This document shows, piece by piece, positions 1 through 12,837 of a stretch of DNA of 64,000 nucleotides. The notes beneath the pieces are model-generated. The model had not been told where the DNA came from, ran no database searches, and saw only the letters and a program-made list of their open reading frames with translations. The position numbers and the translations under genes are program-made. This DNA is from Andrena cerasifolii (Eukaryota > Arthropoda > Insecta > Hymenoptera > Andrenidae), in contig NW_027484940.1 of assembly GCF_050908995.1 (NCBI RefSeq), positions 1-64,000 on the forward strand. The letters are read 5' to 3'. Each line of letters starts with the position of its first letter. Position 1 is the first letter of the stretch.

Positions 1-1567
1 ATATTGAAAAACCGATATTGAAACCGATATTAGAACCGATATTCAAAAACCGATATTGAAAACCAAATATTGAAAAACTGATATTCAAAAACCGATATTC
101 AAAAACCGATATTGAAACCGATATTAGAACCGATATTGAAAAACCTATATCGAAAAACTTATATTGCAAAACCGATATTGAATCCGATATTAGAACCGAT
201 ATTGAAAAACCGATATTGAAAAACTGATATTGTAAAACCGATATTGAATAACCGATATTGAATCCGATATTAGAACCGATATTCAAAAACCGATATTGGA
301 GAACAAATATTGAAAAACTGATATTGAAAAACCGATATTGAAAAACCGATATTGAAAAACCTATATCGAAAAACTTATATTGCAAAACCGATATTGAATC
401 CGATATTAGAACCGATATTGAAAAACCGATATTGAAAAACAAATATTGAAAAACTGATATTGAAAAAACGATATTGAAAAACAAATATTGAAAAACTTAT
501 ATTCAAAAACCGATATTGAAACCGATATTAGAACCGATATTCAATAACCGATATTGAAAACCAAATATTGAAAAACTGATATTGAAAAACCGATATTGAA
601 AAACCGATATTGAAACCGATATTAGAACCGATATTGAAAAACCGATATTGAAAAACAAATATTGAAAAACTGATATCGAAAAACTTATATTGAAAAACCG
701 ATATTGAATCCGATATTAGAACAAATATTGAAAAACTGATATTGAAAAACCGATATTGAAAAACCGATATTGAAACCGATATTGAAAAACCGATATTGAA
801 AAACAAATATTGAAAAACCGATATTGAAAAACCGATATTGAATCCGATATTAGAACCGATATTAGAACCGATATTCAAAAACCGATATTGGAGAACAAAT
901 ATTGGAAAACCGATATTGCAACCGATATTGAAAAACCGATATTGAAAAACAAATATTGAAAAACCGATATTGAAAAACCGATATTGAATCCGATATTAGA
1001 ACCGATATTCAAAAACCGATATTGGAGAACAAATATTGAAAAACTGATATTGAAAAACCGATATTCAAAAACCGATATTGAAACACCTATATCGAAAAAC
1101 TTATATTGCAAAACCGATATTGAAAAACAAATATTGAAAAACTGATATCGAAAAACTGATATTGCAAAACCGATATTAAATCCGATATTAGAACCGATAT
1201 TCAAAAACCGATATTGGAGAACAAATATTGAAAAACTGATATTGAAAAACCGATATTGAAAAACCGATATTGAAACCGATATTAGAACCGATATTCAGAA
1301 ACCGATATTGAAAAACTAATATTGAAAAACCGATATTCAAAAACCGATATTGAAACCGATATTAGAACCGATATTCAATAACCGATATTGAAAACCAAAT
1401 ATTGAAAAACTGATATTGAAAAACCGATATTGAAAAACCGATATTGAAACCGATATTAGAACCGATATTGAAAAACCGATATTGAAAAACAAATATTGAA
1501 AAACTGATATTGAAAAACCGATATTGAAAAACCGATATTGAAACCGATATTAGAACCGATATTCAAA
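1..1567 (+). repeat. Left-edge satellite block, repeated at 16589 and 21169
   Basis: This stretch starts in mid-module and has no gene. It reappears in the same unit order at offsets +16588 (16589-18155) and +21168 (21169-22735), so it is one of three copies of a longer segment that begins left of the window. It contains the cttatattcaaaaa unit near 496-510, a ccgatattgaataa-type unit near 540, the gcaa short unit (ccgatattgcaa) near 860, and a rare taatattg unit near 1317 that also recurs at about 12418, 16076, 17911, 20590 and 22485. Confidence 0.85.
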
Positions 1568-4500
1568 AACCGATATTGAAATCCAAATATTGAAAAACTG
1601 ATATCGAAAAACTGATATTGAAAAACCGATATTGAATCCGATATTGAAACCGATATTAGAACCGATATTCAAAAACCGATATTGGCGAACAAATATTGAA
1701 AAACTGATATTGAAAAACCGATATTCAAAAACCGATATTGAAAAACCGATATTGAATCCGATATTAGAACCGATATTCAAAAACCGATATTGGAGAACAA
1801 ATATTGAAAAACTGATATTGAAAAACCGATATTGAAAAACCGATATTGAAACCGATATTAGAACCGATATTCAAAAACCGATATTGAAAACCAAATATTG
1901 AAAAACTGATATTCAAAAACCGATATTCAAAAACCGATATTGAAACCGATATTAGAACCGATATTGAAAAACCTATATCGAAAAACTTATATTGCAAAAC
2001 CGATATTGAATCCGATATTAGAACCGATATTGAAAAACCGATATTGAAAAACTGATATTGTAAAACCGATATTGAATAACCGATATTGAATCCGATATTA
2101 GAACCGATATTCAAAAACCGATATTGGAGAACAAATATTGAAAAACTGATATTGAAAAACCGATATTGAAAAACCGATATTGAAACCGATATTAGAACCG
2201 ATATTCAAAAACCGATATTGAAAACCAAATATTGAAAAACTGATATTCAAAAACCGATATTCAAAAACCGATATTGAAACCGATATTAGAACCGATATTG
2301 AAAAACCTATATCGAAAAACTTATATTGCAAAACCGATATTGAATCCGATATTAGAACCGATATTGAAAAACCGATATTGAAAAACTGATATTGAAAAAC
2401 CGATATTGAATAACCGATATTGAATCCGATATTAGAACCGATATTCAAAAACCGATATTGGAGAACAAATATTGAAAAACTGATATTGAAAAACCGATAT
2501 TGAAAAACCGATATTGAAAAACCTATATCGAAAAACTTATATTGCAAAACCGATATTGAATCCGATATTAGAACCGATATTGAAAAACCGATATTGAAAA
2601 ACAAATATTGAAAAACTGATATTGAAAAAACGATATTGAAAAACAAATATTGAAAAACTTATATTCAAAAACCGATATTGAAACCGATATTAGAACCGAT
2701 ATTCAATAACCGATATTGAAAACCAAATATTGAAAAACTGATATTGAAAAACCGATATTGAAAAACCGATATTGAAACCGATATTAGAACCGATATTGAA
2801 AAACAAATATTGAAAAACTGATATCGAAAAACTTATATTGAAAAACCGATATTGAATCCGATATTAGAACAAATATTGAAAAACTGATATTGAAAAACCG
2901 ATATTGGAAAACCGATATTGAAAAACCTATATCGAAAAACTTATATTGCAAAACCGATATTGAATCCGATATTAGAACCGATATTGAAAAACCGATATTG
3001 AAAAACAAATATTGAAAAACTGATATCGAAAAACCGATATTGAAAAACCGATATTGAAAAACCTATATCGAAAAACTTATATCGCAAAACCGATATTGAA
3101 TCCGATATTAGAACCGATATTGGAAAACCGATATAGAAAAACAAATAATGAAAAACTGATATTGAAAAACCGATATTGAATCCGATATTAGAACCGATAT
3201 TAGAACCGATATTCAAAAACCGATATTGAAATCCAAATATTGAAAAACTGTTATCGAAAAACTGATATTGAAAAACCGATATTGAATCCGATATTGAATC
3301 CGATATTAGAACCGATATTCAAAAACCGATATTGGAGAACAAATATTGAAAAACCGATATTGAAAAACCTATATCGAAAAACTGATATTGCAAAACCGAT
3401 ATTAAATCCGATATTAGAACCGATATTGAAAAACAAATATTGAAAAACTGATATTGAAAAACCGATATTGAAAAACCTATATCGAAAAACTGATATTGCA
3501 AAACCGATATTAAATCCGATATTAGAACCGATATTAGAACCGATATTCAAAAACCGATATTGGAGAACAAATATTGGAAAACCGATATTGAAAAACCGAT
3601 ATTGAAACCGATATTGAAAAACCGATATTGAAAAACAAATATTGAAAAACCGATATTGAAAAACCGATATTGAAAAACCGATATTGAAAAACCGATATTG
3701 AAAAACCGATATTGAATCCGATATTAGAACCGATATTCAAAAACCGATATTGGAGAACAAATATAGAAAAACTGATATTGAAAAACCGATATTGAAAAAC
3801 CGATATTGAAAAACCTATATCGAAAAACTTATATTGCAAAACCGATATTGAATCCGATATTAGAACCGATATTGAAAAACCGATATAGAAAAACAAATAA
3901 TGAAAAACTGATATTGAAAAACCGATATTGAATCCGATATTAGAACCGATATTCAAAAACCGATATTGAAAAACAAATATTGAAAAACTGATATTGATAA
4001 ACCGATATTGAAAAACCGATATTGAAACCGATATTAGAACCGATATTCAAAAACCGATATTGAAATCCAAATATTGAAAAACTGTTATCGAAAAACTGAT
4101 ATTGAAAAACCGATATTGAATCCGATATTGAATCCGATATTAGAACCGATATTCAAAAACCGATATTGGAGAACAAATATTGGAAAACCGATATTGAAAA
4201 ACCGATATTGAAACCGATATTGAAACCGATATTGAAAAACCGATATTGAAAAACCGATATTGAAACCGATATTGAAAAACCGATATTGAAAAACCGATAT
4301 TGAAAAACAAATATTGAAAAACCGATATTGAAAAACCGATATTAGAACCGATATTCAAAAACCGATATTGGAGAACAAATATTGAAAAACTGATATTGAA
4401 AAACCGATATTGAAAAACCGATATTGAAACCGATATTAGAACCGATATTCAAAAACCGATATTGAAAACCAAATATTGAAAAACTGATATTCAAAAACCG

Positions 4501-5584
4501 ATATTCAAAAACCGATATTGAAACCGATATTAGAACCGATATTCAAAAACCGATATTGGAGAACAAATATTGAAAAACTGATATTGAAAAACCGATATTG
4601 AAAAACCGATATTGAAACCGATATTAGAACCGATATTCAAAAACCGATATTGAAAACCAAATATTGAAAAACTGATATTCAAAAACCGATATTCAAAAAC
4701 CAAATATTGAAAAACTGATATTCAAAAACCGATATTCAAAAACCGATATTAAAACCGATATTAGAACCGATATTCAAAAACCGATATTGGAGAACAAATA
4801 TTGAAAAACTGATATTGAAAAACCGATATTGAAAAACCGATATTGAAACCGATATTAGAACCGATATTCAAAAACCGATATTGAAAACCAAATATTGAAA
4901 AACTGATATTCAAAAACCGATATTCAAAAACCGATATTGAAACCGATATTAGAACCGATATTCAAAAACCGATATTGGAGAACAAATATTGAAAAACTGA
5001 TATTGAAAAACCGATATTGAATCCGATATTAGAACCGATATTCAAAAACCGATATTGGAGAACAAATATTGAAAAACTGATATTGAAAAACCGATATTGA
5101 AAAACCGATATTAGAACCGATATTGAAAAACAAATATTGAAAAACTGATATCGAAAAACTGATATTGAAAAACCGATATTGAATCCGATATTAGAACCGA
5201 TATTCAAAAACCGATATTGGAGAACAAATATTGAAAAACTGATATTGAAAAACCGATATTGAAAAACCGATATTGAAACCGATATTAGAACCGATATTCA
5301 AAAACCGATATTGAAAACCAAATATTGAAAAACTGATATTCAAAAACCGATATTCAAAAACCGATATTGAAACCGATATTAGAACCGATATTCAAAAACC
5401 GATATTGGAGAACAAATATTGAAAAACTGATATTGAAAAACCGATATTGAATCCGATATTAGAACCGATATTCAAAAACCGATATTGGAGAACAAATATT
5501 GAAAAACTGATATTGAAAAACCGATATTGAAAAACCGATATTGAAAAACCGATATTGAAAAACCGATATTGAATCCGATATTAG
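1568..5584 (+). repeat. 4017-bp duplicated block, copy A
   Basis: Unit order is the same as in 5585-9719 at an offset of 4017 bp. The match begins at 1568/5585 and ends at 5702/9719, where ggcg meets ggag. Differences seen by eye are single bases: gaaa versus gaat just after 1650/5667, and G versus A at 3123/7140. Inside are cctatatcgaaaaa/cttatattgcaaaa modules (1970-2000, 2290-2330, 2520-2550, 2930-2950, 3060-3090), two 'tgttatcg' units near 3248 and 4081, and a 188-bp HOR run from 4362. A third copy lies at +21168. Confidence 0.88.
4362..4968 (+). repeat. 188-bp HOR run, units 188 + 231 + 188
   Basis: The ccgatattggagaa unit that opens each HOR starts at 4362, 4550, 4781 and 4969. Each 188-bp repeat is two 94-bp modules of five 14-bp-class and two 12-bp units. 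One module carries ggagaa, the other ccgatattgaaaa (13) plus ccaaatattgaaaaa (15). The middle repeat has a 43-bp insertion (15+14+14) near 4700-4742. Confidence 0.88.
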
Positions 5585-8500
5585 AACCGATATTGAAATC
5601 CAAATATTGAAAAACTGATATCGAAAAACTGATATTGAAAAACCGATATTGAATCCGATATTGAATCCGATATTAGAACCGATATTCAAAAACCGATATT
5701 GGCGAACAAATATTGAAAAACTGATATTGAAAAACCGATATTCAAAAACCGATATTGAAAAACCGATATTGAATCCGATATTAGAACCGATATTCAAAAA
5801 CCGATATTGGAGAACAAATATTGAAAAACTGATATTGAAAAACCGATATTGAAAAACCGATATTGAAACCGATATTAGAACCGATATTCAAAAACCGATA
5901 TTGAAAACCAAATATTGAAAAACTGATATTCAAAAACCGATATTCAAAAACCGATATTGAAACCGATATTAGAACCGATATTGAAAAACCTATATCGAAA
6001 AACTTATATTGCAAAACCGATATTGAATCCGATATTAGAACCGATATTGAAAAACCGATATTGAAAAACTGATATTGTAAAACCGATATTGAATAACCGA
6101 TATTGAATCCGATATTAGAACCGATATTCAAAAACCGATATTGGAGAACAAATATTGAAAAACTGATATTGAAAAACCGATATTGAAAAACCGATATTGA
6201 AACCGATATTAGAACCGATATTCAAAAACCGATATTGAAAACCAAATATTGAAAAACTGATATTCAAAAACCGATATTCAAAAACCGATATTGAAACCGA
6301 TATTAGAACCGATATTGAAAAACCTATATCGAAAAACTTATATTGCAAAACCGATATTGAATCCGATATTAGAACCGATATTGAAAAACCGATATTGAAA
6401 AACTGATATTGAAAAACCGATATTGAATAACCGATATTGAATCCGATATTAGAACCGATATTCAAAAACCGATATTGGAGAACAAATATTGAAAAACTGA
6501 TATTGAAAAACCGATATTGAAAAACCGATATTGAAAAACCTATATCGAAAAACTTATATTGCAAAACCGATATTGAATCCGATATTAGAACCGATATTGA
6601 AAAACCGATATTGAAAAACAAATATTGAAAAACTGATATTGAAAAAACGATATTGAAAAACAAATATTGAAAAACTTATATTCAAAAACCGATATTGAAA
6701 CCGATATTAGAACCGATATTCAATAACCGATATTGAAAACCAAATATTGAAAAACTGATATTGAAAAACCGATATTGAAAAACCGATATTGAAACCGATA
6801 TTAGAACCGATATTGAAAAACAAATATTGAAAAACTGATATCGAAAAACTTATATTGAAAAACCGATATTGAATCCGATATTAGAACAAATATTGAAAAA
6901 CTGATATTGAAAAACCGATATTGGAAAACCGATATTGAAAAACCTATATCGAAAAACTTATATTGCAAAACCGATATTGAATCCGATATTAGAACCGATA
7001 TTGAAAAACCGATATTGAAAAACAAATATTGAAAAACTGATATCGAAAAACCGATATTGAAAAACCGATATTGAAAAACCTATATCGAAAAACTTATATC
7101 GCAAAACCGATATTGAATCCGATATTAGAACCGATATTGAAAAACCGATATAGAAAAACAAATAATGAAAAACTGATATTGAAAAACCGATATTGAATCC
7201 GATATTAGAACCGATATTAGAACCGATATTCAAAAACCGATATTGAAATCCAAATATTGAAAAACTGTTATCGAAAAACTGATATTGAAAAACCGATATT
7301 GAATCCGATATTGAATCCGATATTAGAACCGATATTCAAAAACCGATATTGGAGAACAAATATTGAAAAACCGATATTGAAAAACCTATATCGAAAAACT
7401 GATATTGCAAAACCGATATTAAATCCGATATTAGAACCGATATTGAAAAACAAATATTGAAAAACTGATATTGAAAAACCGATATTGAAAAACCTATATC
7501 GAAAAACTGATATTGCAAAACCGATATTAAATCCGATATTAGAACCGATATTAGAACCGATATTCAAAAACCGATATTGGAGAACAAATATTGGAAAACC
7601 GATATTGAAAAACCGATATTGAAACCGATATTGAAAAACCGATATTGAAAAACAAATATTGAAAAACCGATATTGAAAAACCGATATTGAAAAACCGATA
7701 TTGAAAAACCGATATTGAAAAACCGATATTGAATCCGATATTAGAACCGATATTCAAAAACCGATATTGGAGAACAAATATAGAAAAACTGATATTGAAA
7801 AACCGATATTGAAAAACCGATATTGAAAAACCTATATCGAAAAACTTATATTGCAAAACCGATATTGAATCCGATATTAGAACCGATATTGAAAAACCGA
7901 TATAGAAAAACAAATAATGAAAAACTGATATTGAAAAACCGATATTGAATCCGATATTAGAACCGATATTCAAAAACCGATATTGAAAAACAAATATTGA
8001 AAAACTGATATTGATAAACCGATATTGAAAAACCGATATTGAAACCGATATTAGAACCGATATTCAAAAACCGATATTGAAATCCAAATATTGAAAAACT
8101 GTTATCGAAAAACTGATATTGAAAAACCGATATTGAATCCGATATTGAATCCGATATTAGAACCGATATTCAAAAACCGATATTGGAGAACAAATATTGG
8201 AAAACCGATATTGAAAAACCGATATTGAAACCGATATTGAAACCGATATTGAAAAACCGATATTGAAAAACCGATATTGAAACCGATATTGAAAAACCGA
8301 TATTGAAAAACCGATATTGAAAAACAAATATTGAAAAACCGATATTGAAAAACCGATATTAGAACCGATATTCAAAAACCGATATTGGAGAACAAATATT
8401 GAAAAACTGATATTGAAAAACCGATATTGAAAAACCGATATTGAAACCGATATTAGAACCGATATTCAAAAACCGATATTGAAAACCAAATATTGAAAAA

Positions 8501-9719
8501 CTGATATTCAAAAACCGATATTCAAAAACCGATATTGAAACCGATATTAGAACCGATATTCAAAAACCGATATTGGAGAACAAATATTGAAAAACTGATA
8601 TTGAAAAACCGATATTGAAAAACCGATATTGAAACCGATATTAGAACCGATATTCAAAAACCGATATTGAAAACCAAATATTGAAAAACTGATATTCAAA
8701 AACCGATATTCAAAAACCAAATATTGAAAAACTGATATTCAAAAACCGATATTCAAAAACCGATATTAAAACCGATATTAGAACCGATATTCAAAAACCG
8801 ATATTGGAGAACAAATATTGAAAAACTGATATTGAAAAACCGATATTGAAAAACCGATATTGAAACCGATATTAGAACCGATATTCAAAAACCGATATTG
8901 AAAACCAAATATTGAAAAACTGATATTCAAAAACCGATATTCAAAAACCGATATTGAAACCGATATTAGAACCGATATTCAAAAACCGATATTGGAGAAC
9001 AAATATTGAAAAACTGATATTGAAAAACCGATATTGAATCCGATATTAGAACCGATATTCAAAAACCGATATTGGAGAACAAATATTGAAAAACTGATAT
9101 TGAAAAACCGATATTGAAAAACCGATATTAGAACCGATATTGAAAAACAAATATTGAAAAACTGATATCGAAAAACTGATATTGAAAAACCGATATTGAA
9201 TCCGATATTAGAACCGATATTCAAAAACCGATATTGGAGAACAAATATTGAAAAACTGATATTGAAAAACCGATATTGAAAAACCGATATTGAAACCGAT
9301 ATTAGAACCGATATTCAAAAACCGATATTGAAAACCAAATATTGAAAAACTGATATTCAAAAACCGATATTCAAAAACCGATATTGAAACCGATATTAGA
9401 ACCGATATTCAAAAACCGATATTGGAGAACAAATATTGAAAAACTGATATTGAAAAACCGATATTGAATCCGATATTAGAACCGATATTCAAAAACCGAT
9501 ATTGGAGAACAAATATTGAAAAACTGATATTGAAAAACCGATATTGAAAAACCGATATTGAAAAACCGATATTGAAAAACCGATATTGAATCCGATATTA
9601 GAACCGATATTGAAATCCAAATATTGAAAAACTGATATCGAAAAACTGATATTGAAAAACCGATATTGAATCCGATATTGAATCCGATATTAGAACCGAT
9701 ATTCAAAAACCGATATTGG
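5585..9719 (+). repeat. 4017-bp duplicated block, copy B
   Basis: This is the downstream partner of 1568-5702. It shares with copy A the rare 'ttgataaacc' variant (near 3998 and 8015), which the third copy near 25166 lacks. It carries A at 7140 where copy A has the private G at 3123. The shared variant implies that A and B separated from each other after they separated from the copy at 22.7-26.9 kb. The same segment continues into 9720-12004 as part of a 6.4-kb block copied at 22736-29155. Confidence 0.88.
8379..8985 (+). repeat. 188-bp HOR run, units 188 + 231 + 188
   Basis: ggagaa units start at 8379, 8567, 8798 and 8986, the +4017 counterpart of 4362-4968, including the 43-bp-longer middle repeat. 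Confidence 0.86.
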
Positions 9720-12700
9720 AGAACAAATATTGGAAAACCGATATTGAAAAACCGATATTGAAACCGATATTGAAACCGATATTGAAAAACCGATATTGAA
9801 AAACAAATATTGAAAAACCGATATTGAAAAACCGATATTAGAACCGATATTCAAATACCGATATTGAAAACCAAATATTGAAAAACTGATATTGAAAAAC
9901 CGATATTGAATCCGATATTAGAACCGATATTAGAACCGATATTCAAAAACCGATATTGGAGAACAAATATTGGAAAACCGATATTGCAACCGATATTGAA
10001 AAACCGATATTGAAAAACAAATATTGAAAAACCGATATTGAATCCGATATTAGAACCGATATTCAAAAACCGATATTGGAGAACAAATATTGAAAAACTG
10101 ATATTGAAAAACCGATATTCAAAAACCGATATTGAAACACCTATATCGAAAAACTTATATTGCAAAACCGATATTGAAAAACAAATATTGAAAAACTGAT
10201 ATCGAAAAACTGATATTGAAAAACCGATATTGAATCCGATATTAGAACCGATATTCAAAAACCGATATTGGAGAACAAATATTGAAAAACTGATATTGAA
10301 AAACTGATATTGAAAAACCGATATTGAAAAACCGATATTGAAAAACCTATATCGAAAAACTGATATTGCAAAACCGATATTGAATCCGATATTAGAACCG
10401 ATATTCAAAAACCGATATTGGAGAACAAATATTGAAAAACTGATATTGAAAAACCGATATTGAAAAACCGATATTGAAACCGATATTAGAACCGATATTC
10501 AAAAACCGATATTGAAAAACAAATATTGAAAAACTGATATCGAAAAACTGATATTGAAAAACCGATATTGAATCCGATATTGAATCCGATATTAGAACCG
10601 ATATTCAAAAACCGATATTGGAGAACAAATATTGGAAAACCGATATTGAAAAACCGATATTGAAACCGATATTGAAAAACCGATATTGAAAAACAAATAT
10701 TGAAAAACCGATATTGAAAAACCGATATTGAAAAACCGATATTGAAAAACCGATATTGAAAAACCGATATTGAAAAACCGATATTGAATCCGATATTAGA
10801 ACCGATATTCAAAAACCGATATTGGAGAACAAATATTGAAAAACTGATATTGAAAAACCGATATTGAAAAACCGATATTGAAAACCCTATATCGAAAAAC
10901 TTATATTGCAAAACCGATATTGAATCCGATATTAGAACCGATATTGAAAAACCGATATAGAAAAACAAATAATGAAAAACTGATATTGAAAAACCGATAT
11001 TGAATCCGATATTAGAACCGATATTCAAAAACCGATATTGGAGAACAAATATTGAAAAACTGATATTGAAAAACTGATATTGAAAAACCGATATTGAAAA
11101 ACCGATATTGAAAAACCTATATCGAAAAACTGATATTGCAAAACCGATATTAAATCCGATATTAGAACCGATATTGAAAAACAAATATTGAAAAACTGAT
11201 ATCGAAAAACTGATATTGAAAAACCGATATTGAATCCGATATTAGAACCGATATTCAAAAACCGATATTGGAGAACAAATATTGAAAAACTGATATTGAA
11301 AAACCGATATTGAAAAACCGATATTGAAACCGATATTAGAACCGATATTCAAAAACCGATATTGAAAACCAAATATTGAAAAACTGATATTCAAAAACCG
11401 ATATTGAAAAACCGATATCGAAACCGATATTAGAACCGATATTCAAAAACCGATATTGGAGAACAAATATTGAAAAACTGATATTGAAAAACCGATATTG
11501 AATCCGATATTAGAACCGATATTCAAAAACCGATATTGGAGAACAAATATTGAAAAACTGATATTGAAAAACCGATATTGAAAAACCGATATTGAAAAAC
11601 CGATATTGAATCCGATATTAGAACCGATATTCAAAAACCGATATTGAAAAACAAATATTGAAAAACTGATATTGAAAAACCGATATTGAAACCGATATTA
11701 GAACCGATATTGAAAAACCTATATCGAAAAACTTATATTGCAAAACCGATATTGAATCCGATATTAGAACCGATATTGAAAAACCGATATTGAAAAACTG
11801 ATATTGTAAAACCGATATTGAATAACCGATATTGAAAAACAAATATTGAAAAACTGATATTGAAAAAACGATATTGAAAAACAAATATTGAAAAACTTAT
11901 ATTCAAAAACCGATATTGAAACCGATATTAGAACCGATATTCAATAACCGATATTGAAAACCAAATATTGAAAAACTGATATTGAAAAACCGATATTGAA
12001 AAACAAATATTGAAAAACTTATATTCAAAAACCGATATTGAAACCGATATTAGAACCGATATTCAATAACCGATATTGAAAACCAAATATTGAAAAACTG
12101 ATATTGAAAAACCGATATTGAAAAACCGATATTGAAACCGATATTAGAACCGATATTGAAAAACAAATATTGAAAAACTGATATCGAAAAACTTATATTG
12201 AAAAACCGATATTGAATCCGATATTAGAACAAATATTGAAAAACTGATATTGAAAAACCGATATTGGAAAACCGATATTAAATCCGATATTAGAACCGAT
12301 ATTCAAAAACCGATATTGGAGAACAAATATTGAAAAACTGATATTGAAAAACCGATATTGAAAAACCGATATTGAAACCGATATTAGAACCGATATTCAG
12401 AAACCGATATTGAAAAACTAATATTGAAAAACCGATATTCAAAAACCGATATTGAAACCGATATTAGAACCGATATTCAATAACCGATATTGAAAACCAA
12501 ATATTGAAAAACTGATATTGAAAAACCGATATTGAAAAACCGATATTGAAACCGATATTAGAACCGATATTGAAAAACCGATATTGAAAAACAAATATTG
12601 AAAAACTGATATTGAAAAACCGATATTGAAAAACCGATATTGAAACCGATATTAGAACCGATATTCAAAAACCGATATTGAAATCCAAATATTGAAAAAC

Positions 12701-12837
12701 TGATATCGAAAAACTGATATTGAAAAACCGATATTGAATCCGATATTGAAACCGATATTAGAACCGATATTCAAAAACCGATATTGGCGAACAAATATTG
12801 AAAAACTGATATTGAAAAACCGATATTCAAAAACCGA
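9180..12837 (+). repeat. 3658-bp duplicated block, copy A
   Basis: Unit order matches 12838-16721 at an offset of 3658 bp; the match ends at about 13063/16721. The block contains a ccgatattcaaata variant near 9850, gcaa short units near 9985, a cctatatcg unit preceded by gaaaca near 10137, a run of seven consecutive canonical-type 14-bp units near 10690-10790, a 'ccctatatcg' variant near 10885, a CpG-gaining ccgatatcg near 11413, and an internal 122-bp tandem duplication at 11882-12125. Confidence 0.87.
11882..12125 (+). repeat. 122-bp tandem duplication (two copies)
   Basis: Nine units (14+14+12+12+14+13+15+14+14 bp), starting at caaatattg followed by cttatattcaaaaa, occur twice with starts at 11882 and 12004. 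The same pair is present at 15540-15783. The homologous place near 29040-29155 has only one copy. It illustrates local unit gain inside a larger block. Confidence 0.82.

Noticed and set aside
1632..1835. 67-codon plus-strand frames (also 5649, 12734, 16392, 18220, 20972, 22800; and 3240, 7257, 19828, 24408, 29629, 35181)
   Set aside because: They exist only where variant units avoid the TGA that the canonical unit gives on this strand. They are identical because the blocks are duplicated.
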